Of a DNA stretch of 64,000 bases, positions 47,449 through 57,023 are shown in pieces. The translations under genes and the position numbers were made by a program. The number at the start of each line of letters is the position of its first letter. Positions within the stretch are counted from its first letter, which is position 1. The notes below the pieces were generated by a model. It made no database searches. It was not told the DNA's origin and worked only from the letters and a program-made list of their open reading frames with translations. This stretch comes from Variovorax sp. JS1663 (GTDB lineage: Bacteria; Pseudomonadota; Gammaproteobacteria; Burkholderiales; Burkholderiaceae_C): assembly GCF_002157355.1 (NCBI RefSeq), contig NZ_LYMK01000004.1, positions 168,940 to 232,939 of the forward strand. Direction: 5' to 3'.

Positions 47449-48447
47449 TCAGGACGACTCCGGCGCAAACCAGGCCTGCGCTTCGGATGGCAGCGCACGC
47501 CCGGTGGCGTGCGCCCGCGAAAGTACCTGCCAGAAATGACGGTAGCTCGCGCGGTCGTGCAATGTGCCATCAAAACTGACCGGGGCCCAATCGGCCGCGA
47601 CCGCGGCTGCTATGATTTTTGTAGCCATTTGAATCTGCCGCTCGTCGGGCGCGAAGGCTTCGAGAATGGGGCGAATCTGGTTCGGATGGATGCTCCACAT
47701 GCGCGTGTAACCGAACTCGCGGGCCGCCCTGCCGGCGGCGGCGCGCATGGCCTCAACGTCGTTGAACTCGGTCACCACGCAATGCGAGGGCACCTTGCCG
47801 TGCGCATGCGCAGCCGAGGCGATCTCGAGCTTGGCGCGCACCACCAGCGGGTGCGTGAACTGGCCCGCGGCGCCCATGCCGTCCGCAGGAATCGCGCCAC
47901 CATGGGCGGAAACGAAGTCCATCAAGCCGAAGCTCAGGGACTGCACGCGCGGATGGGAGGCGATCTCGAAGGCGTTGTGCACGGCGAAGGGCGACTCGAT
48001 CAGCACGTGCAGCGGCAGCGCCTCGGCGCCCACCGCATTGAGCGCCTCGACGGCTTCGCGCACGTCCTGGGCCGACTCCACCTTCGGCACCATCAGGTGG
48101 CTCAGGCGGTGGCCGGCACGGCCGGCGATCGTCATCACGTCGCCGGCGAAGGCCGCATGGTCGACCGGGTGCACGCGCACGCCCACCCGCATGTCGGGCG
48201 CGGCGGCCAGGGCCAGCTCGGTCACCAGCGCCGCATGCTCGGCCTCGCCACCGACCGGGGCGCCATCCTCGCAGTCGAGCGTGACATCGAACACGCAGGC
48301 GCCGAACTCCTGGGCCATCTCGGCCTGCAGGGCGAGACTCTTGCGCATGCGGGCCTCGACGCCGCTGTAGTGGTCGCACACGGGCAGCACCACGGCGCCG
48401 CCCTGGGCGCCGAGCAGCACGTCCTTCGGATGGGCGGATCCGCTCAT
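47449..48447 (-). CDS. HpcH/HpaI aldolase / citrate lyase beta-like (CitE-like) protein
   Basis: The 332-aa TIM-barrel protein matches the CitE-like group: LDCEDGAP carries the metal-binding acid, MVPKVESAQDV and the HVLIESPFAVHNAFEIA segment carry conserved Lys and Glu, and GLMDFVSAHGG is typical. Known relatives are malyl-CoA/citramalyl-CoA lyases or thioesterases. No citrate lyase alpha or gamma subunit is nearby, so this is not the classical complex. The start overlaps the stop of the upstream methyltransferase gene tam (ATGA), so the two probably act in the same process. Confidence 0.86.
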   Translation of the reverse strand: MSGSAHPKDVLLGAQGGAVVLPVCDHYSGVEARMRKSLALQAEMAQEFGACVFDVTLDCEDGAPVGGEAEHAALVTELALAAAPDMRVGVRVHPVDHAAFAGDVMTIAGRAGHRLSHLMVPKVESAQDVREAVEALNAVGAEALPLHVLIESPFAVHNAFEIASHPRVQSLSFGLMDFVSAHGGAIPADGMGAAGQFTHPLVVRAKLEIASAAHAHGKVPSHCVVTEFNDVEAMRAAAGRAAREFGYTRMWSIHPNQIRPILEAFAPDERQIQMATKIIAAAVAADWAPVSFDGTLHDRASYRHFWQVLSRAHATGRALPSEAQAWFAPESS

Positions 48448-49220
48448 GGCTTGCGCTGCGCGACGATGAACATGCGCGGGAAGGCCAGCAGCCGCTTGCC
48501 GTCGCTGCGCGCGGGATAGGCGCGGTCGACGCGCCGCTCGTACTCGGCCAGGAAGCTCGCCTGCAGGTCGGCCGGCAGACGGTCGACGAAGGGCTTGAGC
48601 CCCGTGCCGCGCACCCATTCGACGATGGCAGCGGCCGAAGCCATGGGATGCTGGTAGGCCGTGCGCCAGACATCGACCTGTGCGGCCACCGCGGCCAGCA
48701 GGTCGTAGTAGCCGGACAGCGGCAGCAGTTGGGTGCGCAGCTTGTCCGCGTCGCCGATGGCCGCGGCCCACGGCGCCTCGGCCGCGACCTCGCGCATCAG
48801 GCGATGCGTGGGCTCCTCGCGGTTGTCCGGCATCTGGATGGCGAGAACGCCACCGGGCGCCAGGGCGGCGAACAGGCGCGGGATCAGCGTCTCGTGATCG
48901 GGCACCCATTGCAGCGAGGCGTTGGCGTAGATCAGGTCCGGCGGCTGCGCCGGCTGCCAGGCCGCGATGTCGCTGAGCTCGAAGCGGGCCTGCGGCAGGC
49001 GCTCGCGTGCGCTGACCAGCATCGCTTCGGAGTTGTCGGTGCCGACCGCCTCGGCACCGGGAAAACGGTGCACCAGCAGCTCCGTGGAATTGCCGGGTCC
49101 GCAGCCGAGATCGACCACGCGGGTCGCCCCGGCCAGCGGAACCCGCGCCAGCAACTCCTGTGCGGGGCGCGTGCGCTCGTCCTCGTAGCGGCGGTAGAGC
49201 GCGGGGTTCCAGTCCAGCAT
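48444..49220 (-). CDS. tam: Trans-aconitate 2-methyltransferase
   Basis: Tam uses S-adenosylmethionine to methylate trans-aconitate, a spontaneous by-product of aconitase that inhibits the enzyme. The 258-aa protein starts LDWNPALYRRYEDERTRPA, the specific opening of Tam. It has the SAM motif VVDLGCGPGNSTELL followed by GTDNSEAML and LIYANASLQWVPDH. The adjacency to acnB and the CitE-like gene fits a metabolite-repair role for the TCA cycle. ATG 49220 is chosen because the upstream frame (to 49286) runs into an intergenic repeat. Confidence 0.9.
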   Translation of the reverse strand: MLDWNPALYRRYEDERTRPAQELLARVPLAGATRVVDLGCGPGNSTELLVHRFPGAEAVGTDNSEAMLVSARERLPQARFELSDIAAWQPAQPPDLIYANASLQWVPDHETLIPRLFAALAPGGVLAIQMPDNREEPTHRLMREVAAEAPWAAAIGDADKLRTQLLPLSGYYDLLAAVAAQVDVWRTAYQHPMASAAAIVEWVRGTGLKPFVDRLPADLQASFLAEYERRVDRAYPARSDGKRLLAFPRMFIVAQRKP

Positions 49221-49253
49221 ACCGTTCACCTCAAACAGCGCTGAGGCGGCCGC

Positions 49254-49335
49254 CGCCGGGCCGCCCCAAGGCGAGCCGCGCCTCACCCTCGGGGGGTGGA
49301 GTTACATGAGCGCAGCGAGTGAAAAGCCGGGGGGC
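49254..49335. repeat. Dispersed G/C-rich intergenic repeat, copy 1
   Basis: The sequence CGCCGGGCCGCCCCAAGG (49254-49271) recurs exactly, in the opposite orientation, at 52341-52358 in front of sdhA. The neighbouring bases form an imperfect hairpin with CTCGGGG. It lies in the gap between mdh and tam. This resembles a family of short repeats I associate with Comamonadaceae intergenic regions. Confidence 0.55.
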
Positions 49336-49337
49336 CA

Positions 49338-50324
49338 TCAAAGAAGATGCGCGACGCCGGCCTGCTCGTCCTGCAGCTCCTTCAGCGTCTTGTCGATGCG
49401 TTCCTGGCTGAATTGGTCGATCTCCAGGCCTTCGACCAACTTGTACTCGCCGTTTTCCGTGATGACGGGGAAGCCGAAGATCACGTCCTTCGGGATGCCG
49501 TACTGGCCGTCGGACGGGATGCCCATCGTGACCCACTTGCCGTTGGAGCCCAGGGCCCAGTCGCGCATGTGGTCGATGGCGGCGTTGGCGGCCGAGGCGG
49601 CGGAAGAGAGGCCACGCGCCTCGATGATGGCGGCGCCGCGCTTGCCCACGGTGGGCAGGAAGGTGTCGGCGTTCCAGACCTGGTCGTTGATCAGGTCCTT
49701 GACGCTCTTGCCGCCGACGGTGGCGAAGCGGTAGTCGGCGTACATCGTGGGCGAGTGGTTGCCCCAGACGGTCAGCTTCTCGATGTCGCCCACGGCGGTG
49801 CCGGTCTTGGCGGCGATCTGGCTGGCGGCGCGGTTGTGGTCCAGGCGCAACATGGCGGTGAAGTTCTTGCGCGGCAGGCTGGGCGCGCTCTTCATCGCGA
49901 TGTAGGCGTTGGTGTTGGCCGGGTTGCCGACCACCAGCACCTTGACGTTGCGGCTGGCGACCTGGTCGAGGGCCTTGCCCTGGGCGGTGAAGATCTGGGC
50001 ATTGGCGGCCAGCAGGTCGGCACGCTCCATGCCGGGGCCGCGCGGGCGGGCGCCGACCAGCAGCGCGTAGTCGGCGTCCTTGAAGGCCACCAGCGGATCG
50101 CCGGTGGGGATCACGCCGGCCAGCAGCGGGAAGGCGCAGTCCTCGAGCTCCATGATCACGCCCTTGAGGGCCTTCTGCGCCTTCTCGTCCGGAATTTCGA
50201 GCAGTTGCAGGATGACCGGCTGGTCCTTGCCGAGCATCTCGCCGGAGGCGATACGGAACAGCAGGGCGTAACCGATTTGACCGGCGGCGCCGGTGACGGC
50301 AACGCGAACGGGCTTTTTGCTCAT
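49338..50324 (-). CDS. mdh: Malate dehydrogenase
   Basis: Mdh oxidises malate to oxaloacetate with NAD+. The 328-aa protein belongs to the MDH type common in betaproteobacteria. The NAD motif is [37 protein letters not shown] carries the substrate Arg residues, [12 protein letters not shown] is conserved, and [17 protein letters not shown] holds the catalytic His. It diverges from the GntR regulator gene, with a 207-nt gap containing a 12-bp palindrome. Confidence 0.97.
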   Translation of the reverse strand: MSKKPVRVAVTGAAGQIGYALLFRIASGEMLGKDQPVILQLLEIPDEKAQKALKGVIMELEDCAFPLLAGVIPTGDPLVAFKDADYALLVGARPRGPGMERADLLAANAQIFTAQGKALDQVASRNVKVLVVGNPANTNAYIAMKSAPSLPRKNFTAMLRLDHNRAASQIAAKTGTAVGDIEKLTVWGNHSPTMYADYRFATVGGKSVKDLINDQVWNADTFLPTVGKRGAAIIEARGLSSAASAANAAIDHMRDWALGSNGKWVTMGIPSDGQYGIPKDVIFGFPVITENGEYKLVEGLEIDQFSQERIDKTLKELQDEQAGVAHLL

Positions 50325-50478
50325 GGGAAAACTCCAGGAAAGGTGAATACGGTGCGCGGTCGCGGATTCGGCCGCGGAGGTCGGGGGCCGGACGGTATCC
50401 GTGTGTCGATCTCGCCCGGTCGCAAAGGCCGTCTCGGATTTTATGCCGATTTGCGCTTCGGATGGCGCCAGTCTTGTG

Positions 50479-50490
50479 TCTTATATAAGA
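50479..50490. promoter_or_regulatory. 12-bp palindrome between mdh and gntR, candidate operator
   Basis: TCTTATATAAGA is a perfect palindrome and the only AT-rich block in the 207-nt mdh-gntR gap. It lies 42 nt before the gntR start (ATG 50532). The adjacent ATG at 50490 is in the gntR frame and overlaps it. GntR-family dimers bind such short symmetric sites, so autoregulation and control of mdh or sdh are plausible. Confidence 0.6.
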
Positions 50491-50531
50491 TGTCGCCCGG
50501 AATGCGCCGAAGCGGCGCGTCCGCCCCTGCC

Positions 50532-51296
50532 ATGACCACCTCCTCCCCCACCGCTCTAGCCGAGCCGGCGACGCCCTCGTTCAGCCCGCTCTACCAGCAG
50601 ATCAAGTCCCTGATCCTGCAGAGCCTGCACGCCGGCGAATGGAAGCCCGGCGAGCCGATCCCGAGCGAGATGGAGCTGGCCACGCGCTTCCGCGTGAGCC
50701 AGGGCACGGTGCGCAAGGCGATCGACGAGCTCGCGGCCGAGAACCTGGTGGTGCGCCGGCAGGGCAAGGGCACCTTCGTGGCCACCCATGCCGAGCAGCA
50801 TGTGCAGTACCGCTTCCTGAAGCTGGTGCCCGACAGCGGCGATGTCGACAGCGAGGGGCCGGCCGAGCGGGAGATCGTCGACTGCAGGCGCCTGCGCGCC
50901 AGCGCCGACATCGCGCGCCTGCTGGCGCTGCGCACTGGCGACGCCGTGCTCCAGGTGCGCCGCGTGCTGGCCTATCGCGGCACGCCCACCATCCTGGAAG
51001 ACCTCTGGCTGCCCGGCGCGCCCTTCAAGGGCCTCACGGCCGAACGCCTGCGCGAATGGCACGGGCCGATGTACGCGATGTTCGAAACCGAGTTCGGTGT
51101 GCGCATGGTGCGCGCCGAGGAGAAGATCCGCGCCGTGCTTCCGGACGAAGCGCAGGCAGTACTTTTGGCGGTGACGACCGCCACCCCCTTGCTGAGTGTC
51201 GAGCGCGTCGCCCACACTTACCATGACACGCCGATGGAACTGCGCCGCGGGCTCTACCGCACCGACACGCACCACTACCGCAACGAGCTGGGCTGA
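50532..51296 (+). CDS. GntR-family transcriptional regulator (HutC/UTRA type)
   Basis: The 254-aa protein has the GntR winged-helix start (SPLYQQIKSLILQSL, PGEPIPSEMELATRFRVSQG, TVRKAIDELAAENLVVRRQG). A C-terminal UTRA ligand domain follows (LRTGDAVLQVRRVLAYRGTP, LLSVERVAHTY, ELRRGLYRTDTHHYRNEL). It sits immediately upstream of sdhCDAB-sdhE-gltA and divergent from mdh, so it is very likely the regulator of this TCA cluster. The effector could be a TCA intermediate. ATG 50532 is chosen; an in-frame ATG at 50490 lies inside the operator-like palindrome. Confidence 0.88.
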   Translation: MTTSSPTALAEPATPSFSPLYQQIKSLILQSLHAGEWKPGEPIPSEMELATRFRVSQGTVRKAIDELAAENLVVRRQGKGTFVATHAEQHVQYRFLKLVPDSGDVDSEGPAEREIVDCRRLRASADIARLLALRTGDAVLQVRRVLAYRGTPTILEDLWLPGAPFKGLTAERLREWHGPMYAMFETEFGVRMVRAEEKIRAVLPDEAQAVLLAVTTATPLLSVERVAHTYHDTPMELRRGLYRTDTHHYRNELG

Positions 51297-51459
51297 TGAA
51301 GGCAAGATCCTGCTGCGCAGCCGAACGGCGAGCATCCGACCATGGCAGTGCGATGACATGCATGCCCCAGCGCCGGGATGGTGCGTTGCAATAGAATTTT
51401 GCGTTGTTTGCATTTCTGCCAAAGAACAAGCCGCCCTCCGAATAATTCTGAAAGTCCCC

Positions 51460-51906
51460 ATGACAGAGCTGGCCACCCCTCCCCGATCTCAGCGGCGCGA
51501 GTTCCGCAACATCAACGCCTTCACCGACCTGACCACCTACCGGCTGCCGCCGGCGGGCCTGGTGTCCATCCTCCACCGCGTGAGCGGCGCGCTGATGTTC
51601 CTGCTGCTGCCCTTCGTGATCTGGATGTTCGACACCTCCGTGTCCTCCGAGTACTCCTATGCACGCTTCAAGGCCGCCTTCAACAGCGGCCTTGGTTTTG
51701 TTCCGGGCTGGTTTCTCAAGCTGGTGGCGCTGGCGCTGATCTGGGCCTACCTGCACCACTTCATCGCCGGCCTGCGTCATCTCTGGATGGACGTGAGCCA
51801 TGCCGCGGTGAGCAAGGAGTTCGGCCACAGCTCGGCCATTGCCACGCTGGCCATCAGCATCCTGCTGACCTTCGCGCTGGGCGCCAAGCTCTTCGGCCTC
51901 TACTGA
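51460..51906 (+). CDS. sdhC: Succinate dehydrogenase, cytochrome b556 subunit
   Basis: SdhC is one of the two membrane anchors of complex II. The 148-aa protein has three hydrophobic helices and the conserved PPAGLVSILHRVSGALMF segment (quinone-site Ser/Arg). The haem-ligand His lies in HHFIAGLRHLWMD. The 163-nt gap after gntR should contain the sdh promoter; I see only TAGAAT at 51392 without a matching -35. It is followed 13 nt later by sdhD. Confidence 0.95.
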   Translation: MTELATPPRSQRREFRNINAFTDLTTYRLPPAGLVSILHRVSGALMFLLLPFVIWMFDTSVSSEYSYARFKAAFNSGLGFVPGWFLKLVALALIWAYLHHFIAGLRHLWMDVSHAAVSKEFGHSSAIATLAISILLTFALGAKLFGLY

Positions 51907-51919
51907 GAAGGAGCACGAG

Positions 51920-52285
51920 ATGTCTGTGAACTACGGCTCCAAGCGCGTCGTCGTCGGCGCGCACTATGGTCTGCGCGACTGGCTCAGCCAGCGCATCACC
52001 GGCGCCCTGATGGCGCTCTTCACCATCGTCCTGCTCGCGCAGGTGCTCTTCACGCGCGGGCCGATCGGCTACGACGCCTGGGCCGGCATCTTCGCGTCGC
52101 AGTGGATGAAGGTGCTGACCTTCACGACGATCGCATCGCTGCTCTGGCACGTCTGGGTCGGCATGCGTGACGTCTGGATGGACTACGTCCAGCCGGTCGG
52201 CATTCGCCTCGTCTGCCAAGTTTTCACGATCGTCTGGCTTGTAGCGTGCGCGGGTTGGGCCATTCAAGTGCTCTGGAAAATCTAA
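51920..52285 (+). CDS. sdhD: Succinate dehydrogenase, hydrophobic membrane anchor
   Basis: SdhD (121 aa) is the second membrane anchor. It has three helices and the segments HYGLRDWLSQRITGALMALF and WHVWVGMRDVWMDYV, with the haem His in the second. AGGAG lies 6-7 nt before ATG 51920. The 87 nt between sdhD and sdhA hold a copy of the intergenic repeat with a 9-bp hairpin. Confidence 0.94.
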   Translation: MSVNYGSKRVVVGAHYGLRDWLSQRITGALMALFTIVLLAQVLFTRGPIGYDAWAGIFASQWMKVLTFTTIASLLWHVWVGMRDVWMDYVQPVGIRLVCQVFTIVWLVACAGWAIQVLWKI

Positions 52286-52316
52286 TGCCCCCTCGTTCAT
52301 CAATTCATGTATTCGC

Positions 52317-52366
52317 TGCCCCCCAAGGGGGCTCGGCCTCCCTTGGGGCGGCCCGGCGGGAGTCCT
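52317..52366. repeat. Dispersed G/C-rich intergenic repeat, copy 2
   Basis: This copy sits between sdhD and sdhA. CCCCAAGGG (52321-52329) and CCCTTGGGG (52340-52348) form a 9-bp hairpin, and CCTTGGGGCGGCCCGGCG (52341-52358) is the exact reverse complement of copy 1 at 49254-49271. Placed inside an operon, it may influence mRNA stability or translation of sdhA. Confidence 0.6.
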
Positions 52367-52372
52367 GACCCC

Positions 52373-54181
52373 ATGACCTACACCAAAGAACAGATCACCA
52401 AGCGCAAGTTCGACGTCGTCATCGTCGGCGCCGGCGGCTCCGGCATGCGCGCCTCGCTGCAGCTCGCACGCGCCGGCCTCAACGTGGCCGTGCTGTCCAA
52501 GGTCTTCCCGACCCGCTCGCACACCGTCGCGGCCCAGGGCGGCGTCGGCGCCTCGCTCGGCAACATGAGCGAGGACAACTGGCACTACCACTTCTACGAC
52601 ACCGTCAAGGGCTCCGACTGGCTGGGTGACCAGGACGCGATCGAATTCATGTGCCGCGAGGCGCCGAAGGTGGTCTACGAGCTCGAGCACTTCGGCATGC
52701 CCTTCGACCGCAACCCGGACGGCACCATCTACCAGCGCCCCTTCGGCGGCCACACGGCCAACTACGGCGAGAAGCCGGTGCAGCGCGCCTGCGCCGCGGC
52801 CGACCGCACCGGCCACGCGATGCTGCATACGCTCTACCAGAAGAACGTCGAGGCGCGCACCCAGTTCTTCGTCGAGTGGATGGCGCTCGACCTGATCCGC
52901 GACGCCGAAGGCGACGTGGTGGGCGTGACCGCGCTCGAGATGGAAACCGGCGACCTGCATATCCTGCAGGCCAAGACCGTGCTGCTGGCCACCGGCGGCG
53001 CAGGCCGGATCTTCGGCGCCTCCACCAACGCGTTCATCAACACCGGCGACGGCCTCGGGATGGCCGCGCGCGCCAGCATCCCGCTGCAGGACATGGAGTT
53101 CTGGCAGTTCCACCCGACCGGCGTGGCCGGCGCCGGCGTGCTGCTGACCGAGGGCTGTCGCGGCGAGGGCGCGATCCTGATCAACAGCAACGGCGAGCGC
53201 TTCATGGAGCGCTACGCGCCGACGCTGAAGGACCTGGCACCGCGCGACTTCGTCTCCCGCTCGATGGACCAGGAGATCAAGGAAGGCCGCGGCTGCGGTC
53301 CGAACAAGGACTACGTGCTGCTCAAGATGGACCACCTGGGCGCCGAGACCATCCACAAGCGCCTGCCTTCGGTGTACGAGATCGGCGTCAACTTCGCCAA
53401 CGTCGACATCACCAAGGAGCCGATCCCGGTGGTGCCCACCATCCATTACCAGATGGGCGGCATTCCCACCAATATCCATGGCCAGGTCGTGGTGCCGAAG
53501 GGCGAGGAGCACAACGCCATCGTCAACGGTCTCTACGCAGTGGGCGAATGCTCCTGCGTGAGCGTGCATGGCGCCAACCGCCTGGGCACGAACTCGCTGC
53601 TGGACCTGCTGGTGTTCGGCCGCGCGGCAGGCAACCACATCGTCGAGTTCAACGAGAAGAACCGCGAGCACAAGCCCCTGCCGGCCGATGCCGCCGACCG
53701 CACGCTGGAGCGCCTGAACTTCCTCGAGTCCTCCAGCTCGGGCGAGTACGCGCAGGACGTGGCCAACCAGATTCGCGCGACCATGCAGGAGCACGCGGCG
53801 GTGTTCCGCACCCAGGCCTCGATGGACGAAGGCGTCAAGAAGATCGCCGCCGTGCGCGAGCGCGCCAAGGCCGTCACGCTCAAGGACAAGTCGCGCGTCT
53901 TCAACACGGCGCGCATCGAGGCGCTGGAAGTCGACAACCTGATCGAGGTGGCGCAGGCCACCATGGTCTCGGCCGCGGCGCGAAAGGAATGCCGCGGCGC
54001 GCACACGGTCGAAGACTACGAACGCCCGGCCGACGATCCGGTCGCGCCGCTGGGACGCGACGACGTCAACTGGATGAAGCACACCCTCTGGTACAGCGAG
54101 GGCAATCGCCTCTCCTATAAACCCGTCCGCACCAAGCCGCTGACGGTCGATACCGTGCCGCCCAAGGTCCGCACGTTTTAA
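52373..54181 (+). CDS. sdhA: Succinate dehydrogenase flavoprotein subunit
   Basis: SdhA oxidises succinate to fumarate with covalently bound FAD. The 602-aa protein shows the dinucleotide motif VIVGAGGSGMRASLQLA and the flavin-attachment His in SHTVAAQGGVGASLGN. It also has the active-site region HPTGVAGAGVLLTEGCRGEG and HGANRLGTNSLLDLLVFGRA. ATG 52373 gives the normal start (MTYTKEQITKRKFD). Two hairpins separate it from sdhB. Confidence 0.97.
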   Translation: MTYTKEQITKRKFDVVIVGAGGSGMRASLQLARAGLNVAVLSKVFPTRSHTVAAQGGVGASLGNMSEDNWHYHFYDTVKGSDWLGDQDAIEFMCREAPKVVYELEHFGMPFDRNPDGTIYQRPFGGHTANYGEKPVQRACAAADRTGHAMLHTLYQKNVEARTQFFVEWMALDLIRDAEGDVVGVTALEMETGDLHILQAKTVLLATGGAGRIFGASTNAFINTGDGLGMAARASIPLQDMEFWQFHPTGVAGAGVLLTEGCRGEGAILINSNGERFMERYAPTLKDLAPRDFVSRSMDQEIKEGRGCGPNKDYVLLKMDHLGAETIHKRLPSVYEIGVNFANVDITKEPIPVVPTIHYQMGGIPTNIHGQVVVPKGEEHNAIVNGLYAVGECSCVSVHGANRLGTNSLLDLLVFGRAAGNHIVEFNEKNREHKPLPADAADRTLERLNFLESSSSGEYAQDVANQIRATMQEHAAVFRTQASMDEGVKKIAAVRERAKAVTLKDKSRVFNTARIEALEVDNLIEVAQATMVSAAARKECRGAHTVEDYERPADDPVAPLGRDDVNWMKHTLWYSEGNRLSYKPVRTKPLTVDTVPPKVRTF

Positions 54182-54192
54182 GCCCCCCAGGA

Positions 54193-54252
54193 AATGACTT
54201 CGTCATTCCCACCCCCAGGGGTCAAGCAAAGTGGCAAAGCCACATTTGCTTG
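54193..54252. repeat. Two hairpins between sdhA and sdhB
   Basis: AATGAC-TTC-GTCATT (54193-54207) is followed by a much stronger stem, CAAGCAAAGTGGC-AAA-GCCAC(A)TTTGCTTG (54223-54252, 13 bp with one bulged A). No T-run follows, so they do not look like a terminator. Inside an operon such structures often set relative expression by blocking RNA decay; a further copy of a dispersed repeat is also possible. Confidence 0.6.
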
Positions 54253-54277
54253 AGAGTCCCTCCACAAGGTTTTCACG

Positions 54278-54979
54278 ATGAAGCGCACATTCCAGATCTA
54301 CCGCTACGACCCGGACAAGGACGCCAAGCCCTACATGCAGACGGTGGAGGTCGAACTCGACGGCCACGAGCGCATGCTGCTGGACGCCCTGATCAAGCTC
54401 AAGGCACAGGATCCCTCGCTGTCCTTCCGCCGCTCCTGCCGCGAAGGCGTCTGCGGCTCGGACGCGATGAACATCAACGGCAAGAACGGCCTGGCATGCC
54501 TGACCAACATGCGCACGCTCAAGGGCACGATCGTGCTCAAGCCGCTGCCGGGCCTGCCGGTGATCCGCGACCTGATCGTGGACATGACGCAGTTCTTCAA
54601 GCAGTACAACTCGATCAAGCCCTATCTCCAGAACGACACGGTGCCGCCCGAGAAGGAGCGCCTGCAGTCGCCCGAGGAACGCGACGAACTCAACGGCCTG
54701 TACGAGTGCATCCTGTGCGCCAGCTGCTCGACCAGTTGCCCCAGCTTCTGGTGGAACCCCGACAAGTTCGTCGGCCCCGCCGGCCTGCTGCAGGCCTATC
54801 GCTTCATCGCCGACAGCCGCGACGAAGCCACCGCCGAGCGCCTGGACAACCTGGAAGACCCGTACCGCCTGTTCCGCTGCCACACGATCATGAACTGCGT
54901 GGACGTGTGCCCGAAGAGCCTGAACCCGACCAAGGCCATCGGCAAGATCAAGGAACTGATGGTGCGCCGCGCCATCTAG
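54278..54979 (+). CDS. sdhB: Succinate dehydrogenase iron-sulfur subunit
   Basis: SdhB passes electrons from SdhA to quinone through three Fe-S clusters. In the 233-aa protein the [2Fe-2S] cysteines are in SCREGVCGSDAMNING and GLAC. The [4Fe-4S] and [3Fe-4S] ligands are in CILCASCSTSCPSFWWNPD and CHTIMNCVDVCPKSLNP. The protein starts MKRTFQIYRYDPDKD. Followed 21 nt later by sdhE. Confidence 0.97.
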   Translation: MKRTFQIYRYDPDKDAKPYMQTVEVELDGHERMLLDALIKLKAQDPSLSFRRSCREGVCGSDAMNINGKNGLACLTNMRTLKGTIVLKPLPGLPVIRDLIVDMTQFFKQYNSIKPYLQNDTVPPEKERLQSPEERDELNGLYECILCASCSTSCPSFWWNPDKFVGPAGLLQAYRFIADSRDEATAERLDNLEDPYRLFRCHTIMNCVDVCPKSLNPTKAIGKIKELMVRRAI

Positions 54980-55000
54980 CAGTTTCTCGGTTTCCCAAAA

Positions 55001-55303
55001 ATGCAATCCGCCGCCGACCTCGACCAGCCGATCAGCGAACGCGCGCTGAGCAAGCTCAAGTGGCGTTGCCGGCGCGGCTTGCTCGAAAACGACCTGTTCA
55101 TCGCCCGCTTCTTCGAGCGGCATGAGCAAGGTCTGACCTGCGGGCAGGCGCAGGCACTGGAGACATTGATGGACCTGTCGGACAACGATCTGCTCGACCT
55201 CTTGCTTCGTAGGAAGGAGCCCGAGCCCGGATGGGCCGGCGCCGAAGTGATCGAGGTACTGCGGCTGATGCGTACCGAGGGCGCGCACCCCCTCCATTCC
55301 TGA
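55001..55303 (+). CDS. sdhE: FAD assembly factor SdhE
   Basis: SdhE (DUF339, 100 aa) promotes covalent attachment of FAD to SdhA. The RGLLENDL sequence holds the family RGxxE motif (residues 26-33), and LMDLSDNDLLDLLL is the typical second helix. The position between sdhB and gltA is conserved in betaproteobacteria. Confidence 0.93.
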   Translation: MQSAADLDQPISERALSKLKWRCRRGLLENDLFIARFFERHEQGLTCGQAQALETLMDLSDNDLLDLLLRRKEPEPGWAGAEVIEVLRLMRTEGAHPLHS

Positions 55304-55327
55304 TCTATTTTTTGAAAGACACTCGCA

Positions 55328-56638
<1,311 letters not shown>

Positions 56639-56661
56639 TCGCCACTGGCGCTCACCCTGGG

Positions 56662-56684
56662 AAGCTGCCTTCGGGCAGCTTTTC
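56662..56684 (+). terminator. Rho-independent terminator of the sdh-gltA operon
   Basis: AAGCTGCC-TTCG-GGCAGCTT, an 8-bp stem with a UUCG loop, is followed by TTTCTG, 24 nt past the gltA stop. Confidence 0.88.
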
Positions 56685-56758
56685 TGCGTTTTGGCTGACA
56701 CATGGCGCGCTGGGACGAGCGCACGCTGCGTAGCACTTTCTAACGAAGGAGTTATGCC

Positions 56759-56899
56759 ATGAAGAAGCTTGCCGCCTTGATCGCCGTCGCGTTCACGCTG
56801 GCCGTTCCGCTGCACGGCTGCAATACCTGGAGGGGGGCCGGCCAGGATGTGCAGAAGGCCGGGGAAAAGATGGAAGACGCCGGCAAGAAGCGCCAATAG
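56759..56899 (+). CDS. Entericidin-like small lipoprotein
   Basis: The 46-aa peptide starts MKKLAALIAVAFTLAVPLHG and has a lipobox-like LHGC with Cys21. It continues as a short charged helix containing the entericidin pattern (GQDVQKAGEKMEDAG). Entericidins are small envelope lipoproteins, in E. coli an antidote/toxin pair linked to stress. Here only one gene is seen. GAAGGAG lies 8 nt before ATG 56759. It stands alone after the gltA terminator. Confidence 0.75.
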   Translation: MKKLAALIAVAFTLAVPLHGCNTWRGAGQDVQKAGEKMEDAGKKRQ

Positions 56900-57023
56900 G
56901 CCCCGAGCCGGGTGCCGGCATCGCAGGCTGGCACGCTGGTCATCGTGTATCGCGATGACCATCCCTTGAAAATACAGGGAAAATAGAGGCCTCCATCTCC
57001 ATACGAGATGGCAGCGCCTCGCC

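Noticed and set aside
54182..54277. The sdhA-sdhB hairpins as an intrinsic terminator
   Set aside because: No T-run follows the stems and sdhB continues the same operon.
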